Source: Camillea tinctor
Lineage: Eukaryota; Ascomycota; Sordariomycetes; Xylariales; Xylariaceae
Assembly (NCBI GenBank): GCA_022578605.1
Contig: MU394103.1
Coordinates: 242,101 to 306,100, forward strand
Length of the DNA: 64,000 nucleotides
Direction of reading: 5' to 3'
Shown: one piece after another, positions 12,481-24,625 of the stretch
Numbering within the stretch: the stretch's first letter is position 1
Layout: the number at the start of each line of letters is the position of its first letter
Made by a program: the position numbers and the translations under genes
Notes under the pieces: model-generated
The model's database searches: none
Told to the model about the DNA's origin: nothing
What the model saw: the letters and a program-made list of their open reading frames with translations, nothing else

Positions 12481-14537
12481 TCAACCCGGAAACCCCCCAC
12501 GAGCCATCTTCTTCGCCCGCTGGTCCCTGCGGTTATGGTTCGCCTTGGACCCCTTATTCGCCTCCTTATGCCTGCGCGCGTTCTCCGTGTCCTTGTCCCC
12601 CGCCGGTCCAGCCACGTTTCCTCCTCCCCCTCTCCCTCGTCCTCTACCCCCTCCTCTTCCTCTCCCGCCCCGCCCACGGTTGTTATTACTCCCTCCATGG
12701 TTACTGCTCTCCCCTTCCCCTTCCTCATCGTCGTTGTTATTCGCCCGCCACGCCGTCGCCGAGAGCACATCCTGCTCCCCGCTGAAGCCCCCGTACTTCG
12801 CCTCCAGCCTGCGCATCCGCCCCGGGGTCCGCGCCAGCATCACCGCCCACCCCTCCACCGCCTCGTCGGTCATGCCCGTCGCGAGACGCAGGTCCGCGCG
12901 CGCGGCGCTGCGGCGCGTCGCCGCGTCGCGGGCGAAGGTCTGCGGGGACGCGCGGTACGCGCGGTAGAGGAGCTCCTCGCTGGCGTCGTCGTCTTCTTCT
13001 TCTTTCTCTAGCGACGAGGAAGGCGGCGGGAGAACGGCCCCCGCGTCCGCTGCGTCGTAGGTGTCGTCGTGCTCGTCGTCGTCGGCGTCGAAGGACGAGA
13101 GCGCCGACAGGATCGCGGCTTTGTTCGGCGCGGGCGAGAGCTGGGTCGCGGTGGTGGCGCGCTTGCCGAAGTGCAGGTTGGAGAGCGGCACGCTGAGGGT
13201 GTCGAGGGCGTCGTCGTCGTGGATGTTGCGCCGCTGCGGGAGCGGGTGGGATGCCGGAGGGGGGGTGGAACGCGGGGCGAGGGAGTGGCTCTTGCGCCGG
13301 GGGCGCGAGGGGGAGCTAAGGGGTGGGTTAGCGGGGGGGTTGGAAGGGGGTTGGAGGAGACGAACAGCTCTTTGGTGCGGTCGGCGCTGGCGAGGTGGGG
13401 GGGCAGCGAGTCTTCGAGTAGATGGGCGACTACTTGTTCCGTGTTGTCCTCGTATTTGTCGAGGAGCCGCGATATGAACTCGGATCCCAAGTCCGGGAAC
13501 AAGTCCTGTATCTGGGATATTTGGCTCATGCGGTGCATCCGCATCTCTGGCCCGATTTCGTCTTGGTCCTCCTCGGTCATGATGCCTTTCCCCTTGTCGA
13601 CCTTCCGCTTCACCAGCCTTTTCGGTCGTATGTTACCACCGGGTTTGCGATGCTGCTCCAAACCAGCGACAAACGATTCTATTCGCTTGTTGTTAGAACC
13701 AGTCTGCTCTGCGCGGTGCCGCACTAGCTTCAATATCGGAGTCACCGTCACCAGCTCGGCCACCATGGAGTCGTCAACACTTGACGAGGTTGTCTTATGG
13801 GAATCAGCAGCGGCTTTTAGTGAGTAGAGCTGATCGCTCAATATAGAGAACTTTGGAGTCGTCCCCTCGGTCAATCCCACCAGGCACAGGTAAGCCGTAG
13901 CAACGATAGTCTTCCTCAGTGAGATATTCGTCACTTTATAGCAACTGATGAGGCCATCGAGAAAATCGCTCCCAACTAAGAAAAATTCTGCCGTATCAGG
14001 CGACGCATGAATGAGATGATTCAGTCTCTTCAGGCACGACTCGAGATATTTGAGATCCCCCTTAGCACCAGAGTCCAAAGCCAGGATGAGTGACTCCTTC
14101 AGCGTCTGCAACGAGGTATCCACCAATGCATTGTGAAAAATGCCACCAATAACCGCAGATGCCCTCGCCTTGCCGTATACCCGACTGAAGTCAGAGAGGA
14201 ACTCCCACTGGAGTAAGAGCGGGGGCGGATCTGAAGTCTGTAAGAGTCTCTTAGTAAGGGAGTAGCATTGTCGAAAGAGCAGCAGAGCTGGTTGCGATTC
14301 TCCTAAAACGGCCCTTCCGTGCGCTGCTGCTTCTCTGACGAGAGATGCCAGAAAGTTGGCGACAGACTCATCCTTCAGTGCCCGGCGTTCAAACTCATCC
14401 CCGGTTAGTGATATATAGGCTTCGCTCAGAGTAAGCCAAGCCGAGAGACATGCCTCCCACTCAGCTGGCACGATGTGGTCCCTCCAAGGTGCCTCGGGGA
14501 AGGGCACAAACGGGGGTAAGACTGATGGTGTTGACAT
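12481..14537 (-). CDS. Cue3/ASCC2-like CUE-domain protein (RQT complex, ribosome quality control)
   Basis: A homologue of yeast Cue3 and human ASCC2, a ubiquitin-binding subunit of the complex (with Slh1/ASCC3) that splits collided ribosomes. Two exons (13366-14537 and 12481-13315) join in frame to give 668 aa. The 50-bp intron has an unusual GTTCGT donor, a GCTAAC branch and a TTAG acceptor. Removing it links two separate open frames and restores a continuous SPSRPRRKSHSLAPRSTPPP linker. Residues 1-330 form the helical ASCC2-type N-terminal region. A CUE domain lies at about 338-380 (ISQIQDLFPDLG then LLDKYEDNTEQVVAHLLED). Next come acidic patches, a helical segment with ELLYRAYR, and an Arg/Gly-rich tail (RGRGGRGRGGGRGRGRGGG) suited to RNA or ribosome contact. 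The intron is preferred over a frameshift because phase, branch and acceptor all agree. Confidence 0.85.
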
Positions 14538-15227
14538 GCTGGCAGGGGAGGAAGTACCAAGGGTCTAGGGGAATGGGTGCGCGTAAGGACTAAGGGGCAA
14601 GGGGTAGTAAGACGTCTTTTATATCTTTATAAATTCTGTGCTTGTCGTGGGGTAAAGATGACTTGGGTTGTGCATGTGGATACAAGGATACCCTACAAGG
14701 ACAAGGATACCCGGTAAGCTGAGATCTCGTTACTTAAGTACCTAGTTGATGACAAAGGCGGTGGGATGGAAAATGATTGGTGCTAAGGAGCCCGGAAGGG
14801 CAACCCGCATCTCCCTAACAAAAAGCTCAGACCATATTTTAAACCTATCGGCTATCGATTATCTTATCGGTATATTTTATGTATGGAGTTATACCACAAT
14901 CTTATGAAGAGAAATGATTCATAATGATATCATCCACAACTGCATACACTCTAGACCCATAAGTAGAATCCCCAAGTAGAATCCCCCACTATAAGTTTCT
15001 CTCATAGCGTAGTAAGAATAAGAATCTAAAATTTCATGCTTGCGGAAAAAAAGACACCTTTTTATGTATAAACCCCAGGGTATCCTGTCCATACTAACAC
15101 GTTTCTCATGCAATGTAGTAAATAGCAAGCAGTAATAGAACCAGAAAGTGCCTAATCTAACCGTCACGTACTCCGAAAAAGAAACAGCTGGAGAAAGAAG
15201 AAAATTCCGGATTGGACAACATTACGA
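14538..15227. other. Intergenic, 5' flank of the Cue3 gene and 3' flank of the nucleoporin gene
   Basis: No gene is supported. A short direct repeat of GGATACCC with ACAAGGACAA lies around 14684-14715. The rest is AT-rich and unremarkable. Confidence 0.5.
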
Positions 15228-17060
15228 TTAGAAATTCCACAAACACTCCTCTCTCATCGGAGGCACCTCTGGCATGTCTCCATCGAATCTCCCAGTAGCT
15301 GCCATAGCGGCGTATGCTGTCTTAACCGTCGCATCATATTTAGACGGGTCCGGTTCCGTATCTTTATTGTAGCCAGGAGGTCCGTCAGGGAAGAATATCT
15401 TCCGCCAGCTTCCATCAGGGTTGCGTACGCCAGGCACAGGAACATCTTTGTTTGTGCGCTCTTGTGGTGGTTGGTCCTGATACTTATCATTGACCTTCCA
15501 TTTATAAATCACTTGTTGTCCTCTAAACGATGTAATGGGTCCATTTCCCATGGTCTTGTTGATATAGCTTTCCGGTGGTGGATGTTGCTTTGTGCTCCCA
15601 GGAGCATAAGGACCATTTTTAGACGCTGCAGTCGCCTGGGGTTGCGACTGCGCTTGTACTTGTGCTTGTGCTTGTGCTTGTCCGAAAGGGTTACTGGATC
15701 CTCCTGCTGCTCCAAAGCCGGAAGGTTGTGATGCAAATGCATTGTTATTTGCAGGGGTACCAAATCCAGTTCCTGACGGTTGTCCAAATGGGTTATTAGC
15801 GGCTGGAGTAGGGGCTGAAGTGTCCATGGACTGATCATTAGATGCACCAGCTCCTTGTCCAAAGGGGTTACTGGCTGCGGGTTGACCAAAAGGACTCGAC
15901 GTTGCAGGGGCAGGTTGACCAAATGGGTTTGGTGCTGCCGCAGCGGCGGGTTGGCCAAAAGGGCTAGGTGATGAAGAGGCCGGTGCACCAAATGGGTTTG
16001 ACCGTTGTCCTAGAGCTGATGGTTGACCAAAAGCATTTTGCTGCTGCTGCTGCTGCTGCCCGGCCTGGCCAAAGCCGGATGATCCAGTAGAAGGTGCACC
16101 AAATGGGCTCGGCCTCGACCCTAGCGCCGATGGCTGTCCAAAAGCGGAACCAGTAGAACCCATCTGTGACGGTTGCCCGAATGCCGGGGCCGCTGCGCCC
16201 ATTTGCGACGGTTGACCAAACTGAGAAGAGGGGGCTGCACCAAAGGGGTTCGGCTTCTGTCCCAATGCCGATGGCTGTCCAAAGGCTGAACCACCACCAC
16301 CACCTCCTCCTCCTCCTCCTCCTCCCCCAAATGGATTCGACTGGGAATTCGAGGAGAAGGGATTCTGGTTCGCGTTAGGATTGGCAGCAAGAGGATTAGC
16401 TGCAAAACCTCCTTGTTCAGGCTGTGCTGCAAAAGCCCCCGTGGTGCCGCCCTCCCTCGTATTTTGTTTACAAATATCTATCCGGTTGGGGTGGTTGTTC
16501 TCGGCCGCGAGGAGGAATTGTACTGCACCATCTAGGTTTCCGAGAGTGGTTTCTATCTGCTGCTGGGATTGTTGGTAGAGAGCGGTAACTTCTGCCATCT
16601 AGTAATATTGTAGTCAGTGACCTATGTGGCTAATCAGAACAAACTCTCAAGCTTACAGCCTGCTGCTGGTTACTGGATCCCCGGATATAGACCATGACCT
16701 CCTCGAGACTTTGTTCTCGCGGGTATCCCCCGAAGAGCTGTTCTGGCGCGTCGCGACCGGGGCCATAACACGATAGAATCCAGGTGGGACGTTCATCGGC
16801 TAGGTCGACCTTTATTCCTTCTTTCGTTATTTTATATGGGTTCGGTCCATCCTGCGGCCTGTTTCCGCCAGTAGTGAGGGCATTGAAGCGGTTGTTGTTG
16901 GTATTGGGGGCTCCGAAGGGGTTCGAATTAGCACCGGGATGCTCGAATCGGCAGTTTGCTAAGGCGAAATTAGAAGAGATACAGAAGTGACAGGAATTGT
17001 ATATGGCTTACATCCATTCCTGCAGTTTCCTTGCTGCCAAAACTTGCAAAGTGGTGCCAT
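15228..17060 (-). CDS. Nup42/Amo1-type FG nucleoporin with N-terminal CCCH zinc finger
   Basis: A nuclear-pore FG protein of the Nup42 (Rip1) / Amo1 group, which acts at the cytoplasmic face of the pore in mRNA export by helping the Gle1-Dbp5 step. Three exons (17012-17060, 16657-16958, 15228-16598) join in frame to give 573 aa. The N terminus has one CCCH finger: Cys5, Cys13, Cys19, His23 (C-x7-C-x5-C-x3-H). A conserved globular segment follows (about 35-120, including PTWILSCYGPGRDAPEQLF). Then come a helical stretch and about 200 residues of FG repeats of the types NPFG and AFGQPSALG, with short Gly, Gln and Ala runs. The conserved C terminus contains NKTMGNGPITSFRGQQVIYK and ends in LWNF. 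The two introns have GTAAGC donors. The tiny first exon holds the start codon and most of the zinc finger and is easily missed. Confidence 0.87.
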
Positions 17061-18089
17061 CTTGCTGTCTTGATGTCACAGGAATAAAAAGGTGGTTAGA
17101 GGTTATAGAGGTTGTAGAGGTGATGGTTTTCGTAGCCTCTTCCAAGGTTCTTGGTTAGACACAAGACGGAACAAGCTTTGTCAGCCTTGCAGTAACACAC
17201 CACTTTAGGTCTTGATTAGCGGCTTATCTCCTGGAGTAACTACTGCTAGGTACCACTACTACCCTGGCGCCCCACATAATTAAGGTCCTTTGCACTGTAG
17301 CATTAAGCCAATCGCCACAAAAGAAAAGAATTAGTACATGCAAAAAAAGACATTTCGTGTAACAATAAAGGCCATCGTTTTTATTTTCATTGGTCAACCA
17401 ACATTGCGCCCGAGAGGAGCCGGCTGCCATGCTGACCCCCACGCCTTACAGTATGTAGTGTAAGGAGGTCAGATGTCACTAGTAATAGTATGTGCGGTCA
17501 CGTTTGTGGTTGCTAATAATAATACCATTGCTAATTTATCTTATGCCTTTTTGATTCTTTCGCTGATTCGAAAAGCTGATCGTAACTAGGAAAGTATTAG
17601 AAGCTCTCATTGGTCTCGTTAAAAATACCGAGGCTATTACATCACTATATACCCCGGAGCTTACTTTCGTATTTGATACGCAATCCTATAGAAACTAGTA
17701 CCTACTACCGGCACGGTAACCCTTCATTTTGATATATACGTTTTCGAAGCAACTATCCTCGAGATAGTCGTCAGGCAGCCCTTGCTCATTTCTTAGATCT
17801 GAGCTGTGGGGACTTTTAGGGAATTTTTAATTTATGTTTTTATAAATTATTATGATAGAACTGTAAATACACCTTATATCTGTATATAATAAATACCCCT
17901 TATCGCCTATTTCAGTATAATACTAAGTAAATAGCATCCTGAGCTCTTCTGAGAAACAAGCTGCTTATGAAGGTTATTAATCTTAATCATAAATAGTTTA
18001 ACGCTATTAACCAGTTCAAAGCCCAGTATCTGCATTGCCGGTGTCAGTGCCCGTCACCCGAGAGGTAGACAGTTCATGTGAAACTATAT
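17061..18089. other. Intergenic AT-rich spacer
   Basis: The first 100 bp are the 5' flank of the nucleoporin gene. From about 17450 the sequence turns AT-rich with no coding character and runs into a decayed transporter gene. The composition suggests old repeat-induced point mutation or drift. Confidence 0.45.
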
Positions 18090-19061
18090 TCAAGTTAACA
18101 CGAGCAGGGGACAGCAAACCGCGCCGAGAAAGAGAATGAGACCCGGGAAGTCCATGTGTTTAATCTTCTCTCGTAGGGTTAAGTTCTGGGCAGGTTGTGA
18201 TTCTGGGGAGGCTACCGACACGTCAACGAACAAGAAAATTATGATAAGGACGCAGGCACCGGCGAGGACATTTCTGTGAGGTTTCGTTAAACCGTGATAG
18301 GAATTAGAGCAGATTTTTGATTTCTTTTATGCTCCAAGTGAAAGATAGGGACAGTAAAGGGCGACTTACACCCAAAAGCACCATCCTATGAGGAGAAGAA
18401 ATCGAAGAATTCAATAATTAGCATTTGAAAAGGTTGTCATCTTCGCTTAGACTGTTCGAGGTAACTTACGCCAGCCAACGTACTCAGTGAGAGCACCGCC
18501 GATAATAGGGCCAGTACATGTGCTCAAGGCCATAGAGTCTACAACGATACCAATGTACAATGGTACCTTATCCACGTCAATAACAAGACCGATTATCACG
18601 AGTGCTCCCTGAAGAAAGCCAGCTGCGCCGAGGCCGTGTGACAAGGGGTAATAGCTTGGAACAATAGAGTCATATTCAACTAATAATTCTCTTATAGTCT
18701 CAAGGAGTCTTAAGGTTCTAAGTTCTCCTAGATCTCATGTCGAGAATAATGCTCCTATTTATACACATACATTCTGGCCTGAGGCATCTATTCCTTTATG
18801 CACGTTGGTTTATCCATAAGCATGACCAATACAGGTGATCCGAAACAGGGTATCATATTCACCAACAAGTCTTGGCAGTGTCCACGTATGACAGATATTG
18901 AGATCGAGACCAAATAGAAAGGTACCGAGGCAAAGCCCGCCTATTATGACGAAAAGGCGTATAGATGACGACGGCGGCAATGATGAAGAGGGTGAGTGCT
19001 GATAGCCTCTCAAGGCATCCTGGCCATTCCGCGCTTCTTGGGTTTCCTCTGCTACGATCAT
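18090..19061 (-). pseudogene. Decayed DHA2-type MFS drug/H+ antiporter relic
   Basis: This is a broken remnant of a 14-TM DHA2-family major facilitator. The N-terminal piece (19061 downward) carries a polar tail, then LFVIIGGLCLGTFLFGLDLN, the typical first membrane helix, then LPRLVGEYDTL, and hits a stop at about 18810. A second piece (18644-18470) has GAAGFLQGALVIIGLVIDVD and the antiporter motif C region GPIIGGALTEYVGW. Two introns still splice correctly and join it to WCFWVNVLAGACVLIIIFLF and LREKIKHMDFPGLILFLGAV before a stop at 18090. Roughly 100 residues are missing between the first two pieces, and the C-terminal half is gone. Surviving splice sites suggest the gene died fairly recently. 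The alternative, a truncated working gene, is unlikely. Confidence 0.75.
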
Positions 19062-20216
19062 AATGTCTCAGTTGTAGGAGTGAGTTGTCGGTCAAATCAC
19101 GAGCGAAGATGGCGTGATATGGCTCTGTCTATTCAAAGTACAAAATGAATGGAAGGAAGGCAAATGATGTTAAAAGTCGTGGCTATATAACTTTATACAT
19201 GGGGAGATGACATTGTAATCAGATATGACAACGGGACGTTTAAAGGTTCAAAACCTGATAGTGGAATCAATATAAGTGAGGTAAATCAGCAGTATATATG
19301 ATCCTAAGATAAACACAGTGGCCCATTAACTCAAGGATAAACAATGATGAGATAACAATAACAATAATAACCCATCAGCCACGTTGATGATCCCATTCCC
19401 CTTCGAAAGATAAGGATAATTTGTGTGGTTATTTACAAGAAGCATTGTGTTAATCGTATTAAAAATAGATAGATACTAAAAACAAGAGAATAGCGTCAAC
19501 AAAAGATCGTAATATAAAATTATGCCCCTTTGCGTTCACGGTAAGCTTTTAGTTCACCTTTAGCTTTTAATCCACTGCTATAATCGAGCGGCGATGTAAG
19601 ATGTATAATACGACGACCCTTATTCATCGCTTGTCTTACTACTCATACTACTTCATCGCTTTTACATCCTTGAAACATTGCAGATTACATAGCCTGTGGC
19701 ATCTTATGACCTATACACTACCTGAGTAGTACATTGCCTGTCCTGCCTGCCCTTCCGCTGCCGGCATACTTATCCGAGGGTGTCCGGGGATGAAGATTTA
19801 GGTGGGGGCGATCCATCCTTAGCCCGCTCCCTGGTTGTTGGTTTGTGATTCTCAAATTGTGACCAGGCAGCCAGGCCAGCCTGTTAAGTCTGAGGCCTAA
19901 TATTCAGTTTAACACAAGGCAAACCTACTTACCTAGTTATACTACCCCCATGTACCGTGTCATGCAGTTATGTCCCAATACTTCGCTGGTTGCATAAAGG
20001 CAACTAGAGAGTTTCTTCGTGGCTTTATCACACCTCAAGTGCGGCGAGGTCAGGTCAGGTAGGTCGGTTCTCCCTTTCCCTTCCCTCTATCTAACCTACA
20101 CCAATTTCTTCTAGGTTACTCCCTTTTTTCTTCTTCTTTCCCACTGACACAAAATCATCCATTATACATTCTCGTTCAACCCCCACGAGACTGAGACTTT
20201 TCTTTGTGCAGCAGCA
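19062..20216. other. Intergenic between MFS relic and P450 gene
   Basis: No gene is supported. The left half is AT-rich. The right half, from about 19780, becomes pyrimidine-rich and probably contains the P450 promoter and 5' leader, with TTCTTCTTTCCC close to the start codon. Confidence 0.45.
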
Positions 20217-21920
20217 ATGTCCTGGTTCGTGGTGTTAGTAGCACCAATTCCCTTGTTGGTGGCAGTGTCTCTCGTCAATTGGCTCCGGTCCATGCTACAG
20301 AATTACGCCGCCGCTCGTACCATTGGCGTTCCCATCCGGGTCATCCCCTTTAGCCCTTTCAATCCACTATGGTCACTCGTCGACCGCAAGGTCGCATTCC
20401 TTCTCCGCCGTCTGCCTTACTTCAGAGAGAGCAGCCTCGCTCGCTACAGCTGGCGCGGATGGGACATTGAAGATAGGTGGCAGTCCCATTATGAAATGGG
20501 CGATGTCTATGTCCTAGTGACACCTCAGTACAATATGCTCCAAATCAATGACCCAGAAGCTACTACGAGCCTCTTCAAGAGAGCCGCTGACTTTCCGCGT
20601 CCAGTTTGGGTCAATGATGTCCTCGGCGTCTTCGGGTCCAACATATCCTGTGCAGAGGGCCAGTCGTGGAAGACGCAGCGGAGAGTCGCCACTCGTTGCT
20701 TCAACGATGCGAACAACGAGATTGTGTGGTCCGAAACTCTTAGCTTGTCTCATGACATGCTACGTTATTGGTCTTCCAAGCCCTCCGTCAAATCTAGCGC
20801 CGATGACATACGCACGCTCACGCTCAACGTGCTATCTCGGGCTGGGTTCGGCAAGTCGTTCAAATTTCAGGGCCGTGATGAGATGCCAACTACTGAGATC
20901 GGATCCTTGAGCTACAGAGAGTCCTTAGGCATCATCTTGGAGAACTGCATTGTTATCTTGGCCCTCGGTCCAAAGACCTTGGCATCTCTTTCCCGGTACT
21001 GGCTCCCTTCGAAGCTGAGGGTCGTGAACGAAGCAGTCGTCTCATTTCAGGCACACATGACAGCCATGTATGAGGAGCAGAAACGTTCATTCGCTGCCGG
21101 AGAAAAGAACTCAGACAATAACCTGATGACACTCTTGGTCCGCGCGTCACAAGAGGCTGCGAGTGAGCAATCAGGGGGTCTCACCGAGAGCGAGATATAC
21201 GGTAACATGTTCACGTTCAACTTCGCTGGTCACGACACAACGGCCCATAGTTCCACGTTCGCGTTATACTACCTCGCGGCGAACCCGGAAGTTCAAGATT
21301 GGATTTCGGAGGAGATCCAAAGAGTCCTCGGAGACCGGCAACCACACGAGATGGACTATCGTGCAGACTACCCCCGTTTTAAGCGCTGCTTATCTGTGCT
21401 ATACGAAACATTACGCCTTTACACCGTCGTTACTGCAATTAAATGGACGGGCGACCGAGCAACGACGCTTACCGTAGGGAACAGGACGTTAAACCTGCCT
21501 CCGAAGACTATCATACTACCCAGCTATGGTTCGATGCATACTGATCCTAGGTACTGGGGCGATGACTCACTGGAATGGCGGCCCTCCCGCTGGATAAGAC
21601 CTGGTTCGAAGGTGGAAGCTGATAATAAGCTAGAGCCTGGCGACGAGGAAATCGACATGAACAGGCGCGGTGTGTTTTTAGGATGGTCTGAGGGAACACG
21701 CGACTGCCCCGGCAAGAAGTTCTCCCAGGTCGAGTTCGTGGCTCTCATGGTGGGTCTGTTCTGGCAGTGGCGAGTCGACCCAGTCAAGGAGCACCCAGAT
21801 GAGAGCATGGAGGCCGCGCGCCAGCGTGTCCTGGACCTAATCAGGGGCGACTCTGGGTGGGTCCTACTGCTCCAGATGCTGCATCCGGAGCGAGCACCTC
21901 TGGTATGGAGAAAAATATAA
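20217..21920 (+). CDS. Cytochrome P450 monooxygenase, intronless
   Basis: A single-exon 567-aa P450, a haem-thiolate monooxygenase anchored in the ER by an N-terminal helix (about residues 3-24). Visible motifs are the I-helix FAGHDTTAHS (about 334-343) for oxygen activation, the K-helix ExxR in YETLRLY (about 396), and the haem loop GWSEGTRDCPGKKFSQVEF with ligand Cys497. The usual FxxGxRxCxG is altered to W-S-E-G-T-R-D-C-P-G, still with Gly, Arg and Cys in place. It lacks introns, unlike the two other P450 genes in this window. The neighbours are a dead MFS transporter upstream and a convergent carboxylesterase downstream. The substrate cannot be read from the sequence. I cannot assign a CYP family number. 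Confidence 0.9.
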   Translation: MSWFVVLVAPIPLLVAVSLVNWLRSMLQNYAAARTIGVPIRVIPFSPFNPLWSLVDRKVAFLLRRLPYFRESSLARYSWRGWDIEDRWQSHYEMGDVYVLVTPQYNMLQINDPEATTSLFKRAADFPRPVWVNDVLGVFGSNISCAEGQSWKTQRRVATRCFNDANNEIVWSETLSLSHDMLRYWSSKPSVKSSADDIRTLTLNVLSRAGFGKSFKFQGRDEMPTTEIGSLSYRESLGIILENCIVILALGPKTLASLSRYWLPSKLRVVNEAVVSFQAHMTAMYEEQKRSFAAGEKNSDNNLMTLLVRASQEAASEQSGGLTESEIYGNMFTFNFAGHDTTAHSSTFALYYLAANPEVQDWISEEIQRVLGDRQPHEMDYRADYPRFKRCLSVLYETLRLYTVVTAIKWTGDRATTLTVGNRTLNLPPKTIILPSYGSMHTDPRYWGDDSLEWRPSRWIRPGSKVEADNKLEPGDEEIDMNRRGVFLGWSEGTRDCPGKKFSQVEFVALMVGLFWQWRVDPVKEHPDESMEAARQRVLDLIRGDSGWVLLLQMLHPERAPLVWRKI

Positions 21921-22678
21921 GTGATACTAATAGACGACAGAAAAAAGGAGAGGAGGATGCTATGGTGATGTGTATATTAGGGCTACAACATGCAATAGAT
22001 CTCATAAGGTTACTAAAGCACCGGACTTAATAGATTGTTAGTACAGTATAATATTTATACACACATACACGATAATCCAGATTCGTCATTTCCCAAGTCC
22101 TCACAGCACTCTGTGGTGATAATGAGTAGGCAATCACGAGATAGTTGAATAGACAGATCCTTCTTCGTTGATTCACCACACAAGTTCCGTAAATTAGATA
22201 CGAGGGCCCTCGTGGCTGATGAAAATCCCTTGTGGTGTGATATTGTAGTGAATTGTCCTCCAAGGGGGAAGGGGGGATGAGATTATTGATACATAACATA
22301 TAGAACACAATGCGCGTTAATAGGTATGCATAAACATGAGAGAAATATGTTTCGCCATCAGGCTTCGGTATCTATCAGAAAACTTTCACTTTTGCATAGA
22401 GTATTTTTGGCTCCCGAAATACCTTCTCTTTGGCACGAATAGTCTTATACTCTTCGGACAGTTCTAGGAACTCAAAGTTAAGAATGAGCAATATTATAAC
22501 GGTGTGAAATCTCTTTTTAGCGAGACTATAATTTAATTACTTGTGACAGTTTTTATATGTTAATTTATCTTTTAGACGACTTATATGATGATATACGTAA
22601 ACAACAACTATATTAGAAGTTTCCTAATGGGACGCTGACAGCTCCATGGCTTTGCGGTTGCCTTGTAAGCCGCTATCG
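21921..22678. other. Intergenic between convergent P450 and esterase genes
   Basis: The 3' flanks of both genes are AT-rich, with no supportable coding or RNA feature. Confidence 0.5.
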
Positions 22679-24625
22679 TCAAACCCCCAGTTTTGAAAAA
22701 AGCGACCCGATGAAGGCACACCGTTCGAACAGTCTCTCCCGCTCCAGCTCTCTCTGTCTTGCTCGAAGGGTAGAGGATTTCATTTCCCCATACTCAGTAC
22801 CATCCATGATAACTGGGATTTCCATAGTGCCTTCCGCTTCAGCGGACGTGGAAGTTTCGCTCAAGACACATGAACCTGTTCCCAGGGGCCCGCCGATGAG
22901 TTGCAGGCTCAACTTTTGTGGTCCTGCTTCCAAGAGCTCGCCCAGTCCTTCAGGCTCTGGGAACGACTCTGGCCATGATCTAAACCCACTATCGTCATCC
23001 TCAACGAAAGACGGATTTCCCGTGTGCGCAAAGTTGATAAAAGATCCGGCTAGTGATCTTGATAGCTCCTTGTCCTCCGGTGAGATCTCTCCCTCGGGGA
23101 AAAGACCATTGAAGATGTATTGTGTGTCACTGCCATGGCATGCACCTACATACGGCATACCTACAGCTTTAAACAAGGGAGTCATCATGGTCTGGTTTAA
23201 GTCGTATAAACGCACTCCAGGGTATGCGGGGTCGATGGCTTTGGATTGCCTAGACATCTCATAGCCAAATTCTATAGACGAGCATGTGAACAAAATGTCG
23301 CGCAAGATGCGGGAGACGCGGAAGTAGTGAACTGGTGCATCCGGGTCTGCCTCAGCTTTTCGTGCCTGGTAGTTCTGGACCTCCTCCTCGAAATCTGAAG
23401 GCGGATACAGAGCAAAAAGCTCCTTATAGTCGTCGTCGGTGAGAGCATGAGAGAAACTTTTGATAGGTATTTTCATGGCCTCTTCGGTATGAAATGTAGG
23501 AGCAAGCCCCGCGTTGGTGGCCCCATCATCTTGAGTCCAACCATAAACTATCGGAATGCCTTGAGAGGAACTTTGTTAGTTTCGACTAAGATCACAGGAG
23601 TTGTGCAACCTACGCTTTACAAACTTTCCGGCCTTGTATAGTACAGACTGTCGATCTGGTAGGAAATCACCATCAACCGATGGAATAAAGGTGAAGAGTC
23701 CAGCCGGTGGGTGATTATTCACCGAGTACTCCATGGCTGTTTCTGTTAACTTCTCCATCGGTATCTCCCTCAAGCATCGCAACATCTCCTTCTCATCCTT
23801 ATTGGCGCATTCTAACTTTTCAGCAACGGCGAGAGTATGTATCTCAGTAGCGTCGGCCGTCATATTGAGTGCCGTGCCGGGAGGCCCAGACATTGCCCAG
23901 GCCTGTGTGAAAGGCACTCCCTTCTCCCCTCCATACGCCATGAGATGAAGAGACGTGAATGTGCCGCCGGAGCTGAGTCCGTATACGGTGATCCTTTCTG
24001 GGTCGCCGCCAAACGCAGCAATATTGTCTTTGACCCATTGAAACCCAGCCCTCTGGTCCCGCATTCCTACATTCAAAGACTGCTGGTCTTTTAATATTGG
24101 AAGGCGTGCAAAGCCAAATATAGTCACTCGATAGTTGAGTGCTACGTAGATAACAGGCTTCTTCAACGACACCGAAAGGGTTATTAAGTTCTCGGGGTCA
24201 AAATGAGGATCATATGCAGTGCCTTTGACGACGCCACCACCATAAAGCCAGACCACGACAGGGAGCTTGTCTTGCGGTGTGGTCCCACTAGGCCTGGAGA
24301 TTCGGAGGCTGAGACAGTCTTCGCTGATGTCGGGGGTATCTGCAAAGAAGGGCGGGATGCCGGGTTTGGACTGCGGACATGCTGGGCCTGGTTCTGTTGC
24401 GTCTACCTCGCTTCCTTCTTCGGGTAGAAATGGTTCTGGGGGCGCGAAGCGACGCTCTCCAGAGGTATCGTGGGCAAACTTGATGTTCTGGAAATGATCT
24501 ATTGAGCTCTTCGTCACACCTCGGTATGTCACCCCGCTTCCCTGGAGCTTCACGATGGGCTCTGCAGTTACGCTGTAGCTGATCGCTAAGCCAAGAAATG
24601 CCAGTAGCTTCAAATTCGAAGGCAT
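22679..24625 (-). CDS. Secreted type-B carboxylesterase/lipase
   Basis: An alpha/beta-hydrolase of the carboxylesterase type B (COesterase) family, expected to hydrolyse carboxylic esters outside the cell. Two exons (23614-24625 and 22679-23559) join in frame to give 630 aa; the 54-bp intron has an AACTAAC branch. I start at the ATG at 24625 because it begins a clear signal peptide (LLAFLGLAISYSVTA); the open frame extends 21 codons further upstream. Motifs are EDCLSLRI, the oxyanion region VVVWLYGGG, the nucleophile elbow G-L-S218-S-G, a probable acid Asp349 in WTQDDG, and His479 in ACHGSDTQY. The elbow is GLSSG rather than the common GESAG, and the acid is Asp where Glu is usual. Both changes still allow a catalytic triad. 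Substrate unknown. Confidence 0.88.

Noticed and set aside
13069..13827. 252-codon plus-strand frame opposite Cue3
   Set aside because: It is antisense to a clearly conserved coding region and has no recognisable motif.
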